From assembly GCF_900148515.1 (NCBI RefSeq), contig NZ_FRXN01000002.1:372001-436000 (forward strand): a stretch of DNA of 64,000 nt. The letters run 5' to 3'. This document shows, piece after piece, positions 27,624 to 35,272 of the stretch (position 1 is its first letter; each line of letters starts with the position of its first letter). Source of the stretch: Algoriphagus zhangzhouensis (GTDB lineage Bacteria; Bacteroidota; Bacteroidia; Cytophagales; Cyclobacteriaceae). The translations under genes were made by a program, and so were the position numbers. Under the pieces are notes generated by a model. It did not search any database. It had not been told where the DNA came from and saw nothing but the letters and a program-made list of their open reading frames with translations.

Positions 27624-28358
27624 ATGCGAGCCATAGTAATTGACGACGAAAGATTGGCCAGAAAGGAGCTGATCACCCTTCTTAATCAGCTGGAAACCGT
27701 CGAAGTAGTCGGAGAAGCAGTCAATGTAGAAGATGCAAAAGAAAAAATAGATCAATTGAGTCCAGATGTGATTTTCTTGGATATTCAAATGCCAGAAAAG
27801 ACTGGTTTCGATCTATTGGAAGAACTAGACAACGTTCCTCACGTGATCTTCACAACAGCTTATGACGAGTATGCCTTGAAAGCTTTCCAAGTAAATGCTC
27901 TGGATTACCTCTTGAAACCAATTGAACCAAAAAGATTGGAAGAAGCAATTCAGAAGCTTTCTGGAAAATTTGATTCCCAAAGCAAGCGCGAAGATGAACC
28001 TACCTCTTCAAGCAATAAAAAATTGACGCTAGACGATCAGGTTTTTGTGAAGGACGGAGACAGATGCTGGTTTGTGCGACTTTCCAACGTAAGACTCTTC
28101 GAATCTGACGGAAACTACATCAAGGTTTATTTCGATAATTTCAAGCCAATGATTCATAAATCCTTGAATGCTTTGGATGAAAGACTGGATGAAAAGTCCT
28201 TTTTCCGTGCTAGCAGAAAGCATATCATCAACTTAGGGTGGGTCGAAGCGATCGAGCCTTGGTTCAACGGAGGTCTTGTAGTTACCTTAAGAGGAGGAGA
28301 CAGAATTGAGGTAAGCCGCAGACAAGCAGCGAGATTCAAGGAAATGATGAGTCTATAA
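27624..28358 (+). CDS. LytTR-family response regulator
   Basis: 244 residues: receiver domain about 1-120 with phospho-acceptor Asp53 (VIFLDIQMP) and the acidic pair Asp7-Asp8, a flexible Ser/Asp/Glu-rich linker about 121-135, then a LytTR DNA-binding domain about 140-244 (FESDGNYIKVYF, FFRASRKHIIN). It should bind paired direct repeats spaced two helical turns apart. It is co-transcribed with the kinase 12 bases upstream. Confidence 0.94.
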   Translation: MRAIVIDDERLARKELITLLNQLETVEVVGEAVNVEDAKEKIDQLSPDVIFLDIQMPEKTGFDLLEELDNVPHVIFTTAYDEYALKAFQVNALDYLLKPIEPKRLEEAIQKLSGKFDSQSKREDEPTSSSNKKLTLDDQVFVKDGDRCWFVRLSNVRLFESDGNYIKVYFDNFKPMIHKSLNALDERLDEKSFFRASRKHIINLGWVEAIEPWFNGGLVVTLRGGDRIEVSRRQAARFKEMMSL

Positions 28359-28479
28359 CTTTCATAGACAAAAAAAAGCATTTGATTTCCCGAATAAAAT
28401 TCTGTAATTAGTGGAAGCTAGTTTTAGTATTAGTTTTTAATCCTATTATATCCACTAAAAAGCATTATCTGCAAAACTC

Positions 28480-29235
28480 ATGAAAGAAGAGCGGATTCTA
28501 ATTGTCGAAGACGATCCCAGCATTGCGGAAAATATTCAGGAGATTTTAGAGCTCCTTGGTTACGTCAACATTGATATTGCAAACTCTGCCAATCAGTGTA
28601 TCAAAGTCATCAAAAAGTACCGTCCAGATTTGATATTCATGGATATCAAGCTCAAGGGCGACAAGGATGGTATTGAGTTGGGCGAGATTGTCAAGCAGAT
28701 GGTAGATGCTCCTTTGGTGTTTGTGACTTCTTACTCTGATCCTACGATCATTGAAAGAGCAAAAAGAATAGCTCCGGCAGGCTTTATTGTAAAGCCATTC
28801 AACACGAATGATATTCATGCGATTGTAGAGATTGTTCTTTACAATAAGAGAACAAAGCCTACCACAGAGACCGCTGCAGTAAAAACATCTACCGAGAGCC
28901 CATTTTTGGTAACTGATGCAGTCTTTATCAAAGCTGACAATGCATTTGAAAAGGTTCCATACGACGAAATCTACTATGTAGAGGCCAATGGTAATATGGT
29001 GACGATTTTCACCAAAAACAGAGATTACAATATCCGAAAGTCTATGAAAGAGATCGAGGAGATTCTCCCTTCTCATTTATTCCTTCGGGTTCAAAAGTCA
29101 TATATCCTTTCCCTAGGTCAAATCGAAAGCTTCAATACCAAAGAAATCACCTTGAAGCAAGGATCGGTAGTCCAGGTAGGAAGACAATATTACAATAGCT
29201 TTTTGGCGAAATTGAATACAATTACAGAAAGTTAA
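28480..29235 (+). CDS. second LytTR-family response regulator
   Basis: 251 residues with a receiver domain (acidic residues Glu10-Asp12, phospho-acceptor Asp55 in LIFMDIKLKG, Lys in VKPFN) and a C-terminal LytTR domain (EANGNMVTIFTK, FLRVQKSYILS). No kinase gene is adjacent; it lies 121 bases after the preceding regulator, so it may be an orphan or share the upstream LytS kinase. Two terminators follow it. Its receiver belongs to a different subtype (DxKLKGxxDG) from that of the previous gene, so it is not a simple tandem duplicate. Confidence 0.93.
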   Translation: MKEERILIVEDDPSIAENIQEILELLGYVNIDIANSANQCIKVIKKYRPDLIFMDIKLKGDKDGIELGEIVKQMVDAPLVFVTSYSDPTIIERAKRIAPAGFIVKPFNTNDIHAIVEIVLYNKRTKPTTETAAVKTSTESPFLVTDAVFIKADNAFEKVPYDEIYYVEANGNMVTIFTKNRDYNIRKSMKEIEEILPSHLFLRVQKSYILSLGQIESFNTKEITLKQGSVVQVGRQYYNSFLAKLNTITES

Positions 29236-29254
29236 AAACCACTTAAACCGGATT

Positions 29255-29290
29255 GAAGGCTGTTTTAGAAATAAGACAGCCTTTCTTTTT
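29255..29290 (+). terminator. rho-independent terminator after the second LytTR regulator
   Basis: AAGGCTGT (29256-29263) pairs with ACAGCCTT (29276-29283), followed by a T-rich tail. Confidence 0.8.
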
Positions 29291-29295
29291 AGCAC

Positions 29296-29326
29296 AAAAA
29301 AAAGGTGGGTAAGACCCACCTTTTTT
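29296..29326. terminator. bidirectional terminator between convergent genes
   Basis: A-run, AAGGTGGGT, three-base loop, ACCCACCTT, T-run. It backs up the plus-strand terminator and closes the minus-strand small gene at 29369-29599. Confidence 0.9.
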
Positions 29327-29368
29327 ATTAACCAAACAATCAACCAAATTAACCCTTACGAGTTCTCT

Positions 29369-29599
29369 TTAGGAAGTCCCCGAAGTCCGGGACTCCTCAA
29401 TTTTGTAAATGTCTACCTGAACAGTTTCAGGACTTGTTGCTTTTTCATTTCCGACTTGTGGAGTTGGTTTAGTAATTTCAAATCGGGCAGTATGCTGTGC
29501 CGAATGGCTCTCTGATTTTGCTTTGATAACGATGGTCATCGCCATTGCCAATCCGAGTGCAGCACAGATGTTTTTTTGTGTGAAGATTGAAGTAATCAT
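29369..29599 (-). CDS. small exported protein of unknown function
   Basis: 76 residues. The N-terminus (about 8-26) is a hydrophobic segment rich in Ala, Met, Ile and Val that could be a signal peptide or a single membrane anchor; the rest is hydrophilic, Ser/Thr/Glu-rich and likely disordered, ending in RTSGTS. I do not recognise the family. Support for a real gene: a bidirectional terminator just downstream, a sigma-54-like GG-N10-GC promoter 41 bases upstream, and a palindrome 108 bases upstream that could be its enhancer site. That arrangement suggests tightly controlled expression of a short secreted or membrane peptide. Confidence 0.6.
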   Translation of the reverse strand: MITSIFTQKNICAALGLAMAMTIVIKAKSESHSAQHTARFEITKPTPQVGNEKATSPETVQVDIYKIEESRTSGTS

Positions 29600-29639
29600 G
29601 GCAATTATAAGTTGGTTTAATTTCGTATGATACCACTAT

Positions 29640-29656
29640 TGCCAAAACTGTCCCAA
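29640..29656 (-). promoter_or_regulatory. sigma-54-like -24/-12 promoter
   Basis: Minus strand reads TTGGGACAGTTTTGGCA: GG at -24 (29654-29653), exactly ten bases, GC at -12 (29642-29641). Against TTGGCACR-N4-TTGCA it has two mismatches. A start near 29630 gives a leader of about 30 bases for the small gene. Confidence 0.5.
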
Positions 29657-29706
29657 AATGAAAAAAGGGCCTAAAATAGCTCTATTCAGCATTTTAACAT
29701 TTGAAG

Positions 29707-29726
29707 GGTGTACGGTCCCGTACACC
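29707..29726. promoter_or_regulatory. 20-bp palindrome, candidate activator binding site
   Basis: GGTGTACGG and CCGTACACC form a perfect inverted repeat with a 2-base spacer. It lies about 60 bases upstream of the sigma-54-like promoter, the expected place for an enhancer-binding activator. No T-run follows, so it is not a terminator. Confidence 0.6.
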
Positions 29727-29881
29727 AATTTGCCAGCCGCGGACAAAAAACCGAACAATATTTGGTTATGGGAAGGTTACAGAAAGGCTGAAAAAATTTC
29801 ATTCCGGTGGAAATCAACTTTTTTAATAGCCTTTCAAAAAATGAAAGATCTCATAACCTCCCTCGCCATTACACTGAGGAA

Positions 29882-29908
29882 CAAAAAAAGAGGGACTTTC
29901 CGTCCCTC
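29882..29908 (-). terminator. rho-independent terminator of phoH
   Basis: GAGGGAC (29890-29896) pairs with GTCCCTC (29902-29908); on the minus strand the hairpin is followed by seven T. Confidence 0.88.
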
Positions 29909-29935
29909 TCAGTTAAATGTTTTTTATTCTAATTT

Positions 29936-31282
29936 CTATAAAAGCTCATTCGCCAAATTGGCCAATTCAGATCGTTCTCCTTTTTCTAATTTGATATGTG
30001 CATAAAGCGGATGATCTTTTACCCGATCAATTAAATAAGACAAGCCATTGGACTGAGAATCCAAATAAGGAGTATCAATCTGATGCACATCACCAGTGAA
30101 TACAATCTTGGTGTTTTCTCCCGCCCTTGAGATTATCGTCTTGATCTCATGAGGAGTCAGGTTTTGAGCCTCATCCACAATAAAGAAAATATTGGAAAGA
30201 GAACGTCCCCTGATATAAGCCAAAGGCTGGATCACCAGCTTTTCTTGATTTACCAACTCTGTAATCTTTTGGTATTCCTTATCGGTCTCTTTGTACTGAT
30301 TTTGGATGAATTTCAAGTTGTCCCAAAGTGGCTCCATGTAAGGATTCAATTTGGACTTGATATCCCCAGGAAGGTAACCAATGTCCTTATTGGAAAGCGG
30401 AACAATCGGCCGTGCTAAGAAAATCTGCTTATAATCTCTTCTTTGCTCCAAAGCACCCGCCAAAGCCAAAAGAGTCTTACCGGTACCTGCAACCCCTTGA
30501 ATTGAGACCAAACGGATATTGGGATTGGTGATAGCATGAAGTGCAAAGGTTTGCTCAGCATTCTTGGGCTTTATATTATAGGCCAACTTTTTATCCACCC
30601 TTTCCAAAACATTGTCCTCTGGATTGTAAAAAGTCAAAACAGAGTTCTTGTCACTTTTTAGGATATAGTAGGCATTGGCTTTACGCTTTCGTGTACCGAG
30701 AACGGCTTTTGCCTCGACATATCCCTGCTCATACAACTTGTTGATCGTTTCGGGGTCTACATCATCCATGAAATACTTTCCTGTATTTTCAAGTTCATTG
30801 ATGTTTTTGATTTTCCCTGTTTCATAATCCTCAGCCAGGATTTCCAAAGATTTCGCTTTCAATCGAAGATTGATATCCTTGGATACCAAAATCACCTTGC
30901 GGTTCTTTTCGTTTTCCTTGAGATAAAGTGCCGCATTTAGGATTTTGTGGTCGTTTTTCTCCTCCCCAAAAATCTCATTTGCATTCAATTTATTCTCAGG
31001 GTTCATTAAGACTCGAAAATTCCCCTTGGTCTTCCCATTCAGGGGAGTCCATTCATGAATCATGTTGTCCTTGGAAAGCTTGTCTAGCAAACGGATAAAC
31101 TCCCGGGCCTCAAAATTCTTGGTGTCATTGCCTTTTTTAAACTGATCCAGCTCTTCCAAAACTGTGATTGGAATGACTACATCGTGTTCGGCAAAATTCA
31201 TAATGGAGTTGTGTGCGTAAAGGATCACGGATGTGTCTAGCACAAAGATTTTCCGATCTTTATCGGCTTTCGCTCTAGGCAT
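29936..31282 (-). CDS. PIN domain-PhoH ATPase fusion (PhoH2-like)
   Basis: 448 residues: an N-terminal PIN nuclease domain (about 11-150; acidic residues include Asp16 in VLDTSV, Glu44-Glu45 and Asp136) joined to a PhoH-type ATPase (Walker A GVAGTGKT at 263-270, Walker B IFFIVDEAQN near 365). PhoH2 proteins in mycobacteria unwind and cleave RNA; the same architecture here suggests RNA processing or turnover in the cytoplasm, as inference only. It has its own terminator. No antitoxin-like gene lies upstream, so a toxin-antitoxin role is not supported. Confidence 0.92.
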   Translation of the reverse strand: MPRAKADKDRKIFVLDTSVILYAHNSIMNFAEHDVVIPITVLEELDQFKKGNDTKNFEAREFIRLLDKLSKDNMIHEWTPLNGKTKGNFRVLMNPENKLNANEIFGEEKNDHKILNAALYLKENEKNRKVILVSKDINLRLKAKSLEILAEDYETGKIKNINELENTGKYFMDDVDPETINKLYEQGYVEAKAVLGTRKRKANAYYILKSDKNSVLTFYNPEDNVLERVDKKLAYNIKPKNAEQTFALHAITNPNIRLVSIQGVAGTGKTLLALAGALEQRRDYKQIFLARPIVPLSNKDIGYLPGDIKSKLNPYMEPLWDNLKFIQNQYKETDKEYQKITELVNQEKLVIQPLAYIRGRSLSNIFFIVDEAQNLTPHEIKTIISRAGENTKIVFTGDVHQIDTPYLDSQSNGLSYLIDRVKDHPLYAHIKLEKGERSELANLANELL

Positions 31283-31401
31283 GTGCAGGATAGGTATTAG
31301 TGGTAATAGGTATGATATAAGTTAAAAAATTATATCCTAGAAAATCACTTAAGCATAAAAAATTATGGTTAAGAAACGCAAAGACAAACCTATCATCCTG
31401 A

Positions 31402-31450
31402 CTTTCAATTTTTTAAATTTCAAAATTGAAAAATATCAAAATTGAAAAAT
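31402..31450. repeat. short A/T-rich direct and inverted repeats
   Basis: CAAAATTGAAAAAT occurs at 31421-31434 and 31437-31450 (period 16), preceded by a partial inverted copy TTTCAATTTT near 31403. The inverted pair may act as the terminator of the SNF2 helicase gene on the minus strand. Confidence 0.5.
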
Positions 31451-31499
31451 TGGGAATAGTGTTTTACCCAATCTTTCAATCTTTTGATAATCAATTACC

Positions 31500-34442
31500 C
31501 TAATCAAGCAAGGCTCGAATATCCTCTTGATCCAAGCTCTTCATGAAGCTTTCTTCAGTAGAAATCAACTCACCTGCAAGTGCAAGCTTTCTATCTTGCA
31601 AGGCCATGATTTTCTCCTCCACAGAGCCTCTACTGATGAATTTATAGATAATAACCTTATTCTCCTGTCCAATTCGATGAGCTCTATCAATTGCTTGTGC
31701 TTCGACAGCTGGGTTCCACCAAGGGTCAAGCAAGAATACATATTCAGCTTTGGTCAAATTCAATCCTACACCACCGGCTTTCAAGGAAATTAAGAACACC
31801 TTGACATCCTCTTGCTCTTGGAATTTCTCCACTTGACCTTGCCTATCCTTGGTAGCACCATCCAAATAAGCGTATGGAATATCCTGCCCATCCAAGTATT
31901 CTTTCACTATTGCCAAATGCCTCACAAACTGGCTAAACACCAAAACCTTGTGCCCCTCAGAAATTGTTGACTGAAGCATATATGTGATATCCTCCAACTT
32001 TCCAGACTCTCCCTGATAGTCCTCTCGAACCAATTTCGGGTGATTGGCTATCTGTCTCAACTGCGTCAAGCCACGAAGCAAAGTAAATTGCTGAGAACTT
32101 CGACCAGCAAAAGGATTTTCTCCGATGATTTTCTCTCTATAATAGCTTTTTACTTCTTCGTAGACTTTCTCCTGCTCCGCTGTCATCGCAGAGTATTTAA
32201 CATTGGTGATTTTCTCAGGAAGATCTGTAGCTACCTGAGATTTCAATCGGCGCAAGATGAAAGGCTTGATCAAAGAATGAAGCTTTGCAGCTTTATCCTT
32301 ATCATTTTGCTTCTCTATCGGCTGTAAAAACTGATTCTTAAAAGAATTCTGATTACCCAAAAGGCCTGGGTTCACAAAATTCATTTGAGACCAAAGATCC
32401 ATTGTTCCATTTTCAACTGGCGTACCAGTCAAAATCAGCTTTTGCTTACTCTTTAATTTATTGACAGCATTCGCAATATTCGATCCTGGGTTTTTGATGG
32501 CCTGGGACTCATCCAAAATGATGTAATTGAAATAGAAATCCTTCATGATATTCACATCCAATCGAGTGATCCCGTAGGAAGTCAATACCAAATCATAATC
32601 TCTAAACTTGAAAGGATCTTTGATTCGTTGCGTGCCTGTATAAACCAAGATTTTCAGCTCAGGAGTAAATTTTCTAGCTTCCAATTCCCAGTTGTAGATC
32701 AAAGAGGTCGGCATGATCAGCAAAGAGCAAAATCCTGGGTTTTCCTGCTTTTCATGAGCCAATAAGGCTAAGGTCTGAACAGTTTTACCCAAACCCATAT
32801 CATCTGCCAAACAACCTCCAAAGCGGAATTCATTAAGGAATCGAAGCCAATTATAGCCAGCCTTTTGATATGGTCTCAAAGTCCCATCAAAGTAGCAAGG
32901 CAAATCATAATCATCGATAGACTCGAAATCACGAAGTTTCTCGAGCTTTCTACTCAATGTCAACTGTACCAAGTTACCCTCTTCCAATTGCTTGGCCAAT
33001 GCCAAGTGATGCTTTCGCATAATGATGGAATCCTGAGCTTCTCCTTCTTCCATAAAAGAGAAAAGCTCAGAATAATTAACAAACCAAGACGCTGGAATAA
33101 CAGCGATCTCTCCATTTGGCAATTCGAATTCCGTCTTTCCCTTCATGATCATTCTTCTGATCTTTGCGAAAGGAACTAAATAGATTCCGAACTTGATTTG
33201 AGCTTTTACATCAAACCAGTCAATATTTTCATTGACTTCAATATCAATATTGGCTCTCCCAATGTGATAGGTCTTACCTGAAGCATTTTTACTTTGAATA
33301 ATCTTGATGCCCTTTTCTTCCAAGGTTTCTTCATTTTCCCCTATCCATTCGAATGCTTGGGTTTTAGGCATAGCTACTTTTCCTTCTCGAACTTCCAGGC
33401 CTAAATCATGAAGCAATTTCCCAAAAGCTTTTTCCTTTTGGAGACTGCGGATTGTCTTCTTAAATACGAACTCTCCTCCTTTTTCAACTAAGGCAACAGA
33501 ATTTCCTGCGGAATTATCATTTCCTTTTTCCACAGGAAAATCCGCATCTCCGTATTTAAATCGAAGTTCGAAGACCATCTTGTCTTCCTCCAACTGCTCT
33601 CCTTCTTTTCCAAAAAGATCATTACCTTGATTTCCTGGCAGCTCTTGAATTTTGAGTAAAACTTCCGGTTTTCCTCTATCCACGGTAATCTCAAATCCTC
33701 TTGCATCCACATCATATTGAGTGAGCAATGGAGCCATGAATTTTCTGAAGTAAGTCGGCTCGTGACGCTTCTCGATTACAATAAATTTCTTATGAAGAAA
33801 AGGCTGCAATTTTTTCCCATCCAAATCTCCTTCAAACTGGTAAAGCTGATCATTTACGATCAACCAAGCCGGTTCCTTACAAATCAAATAACCGCCTTTG
33901 TATTGCCATTCAAGCTTTTCACCTTTGAACTTGATGGTTGGCCAATAATGGGTGTTCTCTGGATTTTTGTGGAAATGGAAAAGAACGGTGGCTTTTTCAG
34001 CATTTACCGCAATTTCTTTCCAGGTAGGATTACCATCACTCCCCATTTCAAATAATCTCTTTCCTACCAATAAAGGAAGGATTTTAGACCGCTGAATTTC
34101 TAATCTAGCCTCAAGAAGAGTTTGGGTAGTTTTATCTTCAGTCTTAGGATCAAATATCTTTTGTAAGAAGTCCTTTGGCCTTATATTCTTTTTCTTAGGA
34201 ATGAAAGACTTGATCACTTCCTCAGGTTGCATAGCATCCATGAGTTTGATCAACTTATAATCTCTTTCATCCAGCCCCTCATCAAACTCTTGAGCGTTTG
34301 CAAAAGATATATTTTGGAATGCATAAGAGAGCCTTCCTCTTTCATCTATTTGAACCACAAAGGACTCAAATAGTAATCCCAGATACTCGTGATCAAAAAT
34401 AGAATAAACAATCTGAAAGGGCTTGTCAGCGTCTACTATCAT
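31500..34442 (-). CDS. SNF2-family DNA-dependent ATPase/helicase
   Basis: 980 residues. The N-terminal about 500 residues are a family-specific domain of unknown role; the C-terminal half is a complete SNF2/RapA-type motor: Walker A in DDMGLGKT near 547, the Walker B variant ILDESQAIKN, LTGTPVEN (motif III), VFSQFVRHL, and the helicase C-domain ending in DRAHRIGQENKV (motif VI). Such proteins translocate on double-stranded DNA and remodel protein-DNA complexes such as stalled RNA polymerase. No SWIM zinc motif is apparent and no restriction or defence genes are adjacent, so a housekeeping role is more likely than defence. Confidence 0.92.
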   Translation of the reverse strand: MIVDADKPFQIVYSIFDHEYLGLLFESFVVQIDERGRLSYAFQNISFANAQEFDEGLDERDYKLIKLMDAMQPEEVIKSFIPKKKNIRPKDFLQKIFDPKTEDKTTQTLLEARLEIQRSKILPLLVGKRLFEMGSDGNPTWKEIAVNAEKATVLFHFHKNPENTHYWPTIKFKGEKLEWQYKGGYLICKEPAWLIVNDQLYQFEGDLDGKKLQPFLHKKFIVIEKRHEPTYFRKFMAPLLTQYDVDARGFEITVDRGKPEVLLKIQELPGNQGNDLFGKEGEQLEEDKMVFELRFKYGDADFPVEKGNDNSAGNSVALVEKGGEFVFKKTIRSLQKEKAFGKLLHDLGLEVREGKVAMPKTQAFEWIGENEETLEEKGIKIIQSKNASGKTYHIGRANIDIEVNENIDWFDVKAQIKFGIYLVPFAKIRRMIMKGKTEFELPNGEIAVIPASWFVNYSELFSFMEEGEAQDSIIMRKHHLALAKQLEEGNLVQLTLSRKLEKLRDFESIDDYDLPCYFDGTLRPYQKAGYNWLRFLNEFRFGGCLADDMGLGKTVQTLALLAHEKQENPGFCSLLIMPTSLIYNWELEARKFTPELKILVYTGTQRIKDPFKFRDYDLVLTSYGITRLDVNIMKDFYFNYIILDESQAIKNPGSNIANAVNKLKSKQKLILTGTPVENGTMDLWSQMNFVNPGLLGNQNSFKNQFLQPIEKQNDKDKAAKLHSLIKPFILRRLKSQVATDLPEKITNVKYSAMTAEQEKVYEEVKSYYREKIIGENPFAGRSSQQFTLLRGLTQLRQIANHPKLVREDYQGESGKLEDITYMLQSTISEGHKVLVFSQFVRHLAIVKEYLDGQDIPYAYLDGATKDRQGQVEKFQEQEDVKVFLISLKAGGVGLNLTKAEYVFLLDPWWNPAVEAQAIDRAHRIGQENKVIIYKFISRGSVEEKIMALQDRKLALAGELISTEESFMKSLDQEDIRALLD

Positions 34443-34592
34443 AAATATTAAGGCTCAACTTATTATTACTTCCTTGCATCAGAAATAATAACAAGACAAA
34501 GAAATTGCGGTTTTTTCAGGTATATAGCCCGTAAATTAAGAAAAATAGTAACCTAAAGACGAGTTTCTCTTTGTTTTTTGGGAGAATGCAGC

Positions 34593-34626
34593 AAAAAACC
34601 CTGCAATGTTGAATTATTGCAGGGTT
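34593..34626 (-). terminator. rho-independent terminator after ileS-lspA
   Basis: AACCCTGCAAT pairs with ATTGCAGGGTT across an 8-base loop; the minus-strand transcript ends in a six-T run. Confidence 0.88.
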
Positions 34627-34631
34627 AAATA

Positions 34632-35255
34632 TTATTTCTCCAATTCCACAGGCTCTTCCTGCTTGGGTTCCGGCTCCTTATCTGGGAAAAAACGCCCTTG
34701 AAATATCAATATGATAGCGACACCAATAAAAATGGCAGCATCAGCCACATTAAAGATAGGCCATAAGGCGGTGTATTGTCCACCCCACAAAGGCATCCAT
34801 TCAGGCAAATAACCTTCCCAGATGTCGAAATAGAACATATCAACCACCTGACCGTGGAACCATGGAGTCGATGCATCATATGGTGCATTGTTTAACCAAA
34901 CTCCATAAAATATAGAATCTATAAGGTTACCAATAGCTCCTCCTAATATCATCGCTATACATACTATATAAATAGGATGATTTTTCTTTTGAATTATATA
35001 ATATAAATAATAACCGATACCTACCATGGCAACTAAACGGAAGGTTGTCAGAATCATTTTCCCATATTCTGTCCCCAATTCCATTCCGAAAGCCATCCCA
35101 GGATTAGTGGTATAATGAAGCTTGAACCAGTCGCCAAAAATCTTAATCTGTCCAGGTGTTCCAAAATCCATCTGGAAGTGTACCAACATTTTAACTGCTT
35201 GGTCTATGGCAATCACCAAAAGCGCAATCCCGAAATATTTTAAGTATCTATTCAT
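34632..35255 (-). CDS. lspA: lipoprotein signal peptidase II
   Basis: 207-residue inner-membrane aspartyl protease that removes signal peptides from prolipoproteins such as the GalM and sulfatase lipoproteins in this window. The catalytic aspartates are Asp113 (GNLIDS) and Asp172 (FNVADA), with the conserved GQVVDMFYF loop at about 135-144. It is longer than the roughly 165-residue E. coli enzyme because of an insertion at about 118-165 and a charged tail. It follows ileS by 17 bases, the widespread ileS-lspA pairing, and ends at a strong terminator. Confidence 0.96.
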   Translation of the reverse strand: MNRYLKYFGIALLVIAIDQAVKMLVHFQMDFGTPGQIKIFGDWFKLHYTTNPGMAFGMELGTEYGKMILTTFRLVAMVGIGYYLYYIIQKKNHPIYIVCIAMILGGAIGNLIDSIFYGVWLNNAPYDASTPWFHGQVVDMFYFDIWEGYLPEWMPLWGGQYTALWPIFNVADAAIFIGVAIILIFQGRFFPDKEPEPKQEEPVELEK

Positions 35256-35272
35256 TTCTATATTTTCAGCAA

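Larger units (their letters stand above)
29600..29935. other. 336-base region with sigma-54-like promoter, palindrome and terminator
   Basis: Between the small gene (29369-29599) and phoH, both on the minus strand. From left to right it holds the sigma-54-like promoter, the 20-bp palindrome, a stretch (about 29730-29880) where I see no gene, and the phoH terminator. A plus-strand frame through here is rejected as spurious. Confidence 0.5.

Noticed and set aside
29658..30005. Plus-strand reading frame of 115 codons
   Set aside because: It runs through the phoH terminator and into the 3' end of phoH antisense, with low-complexity content and no recognisable motif.
31500..34442. SNF2 helicase as part of a phage-defence island
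   Set aside because: Neighbours are housekeeping genes (phoH, lspA, ileS); no nuclease, methylase or other defence gene adjacent.
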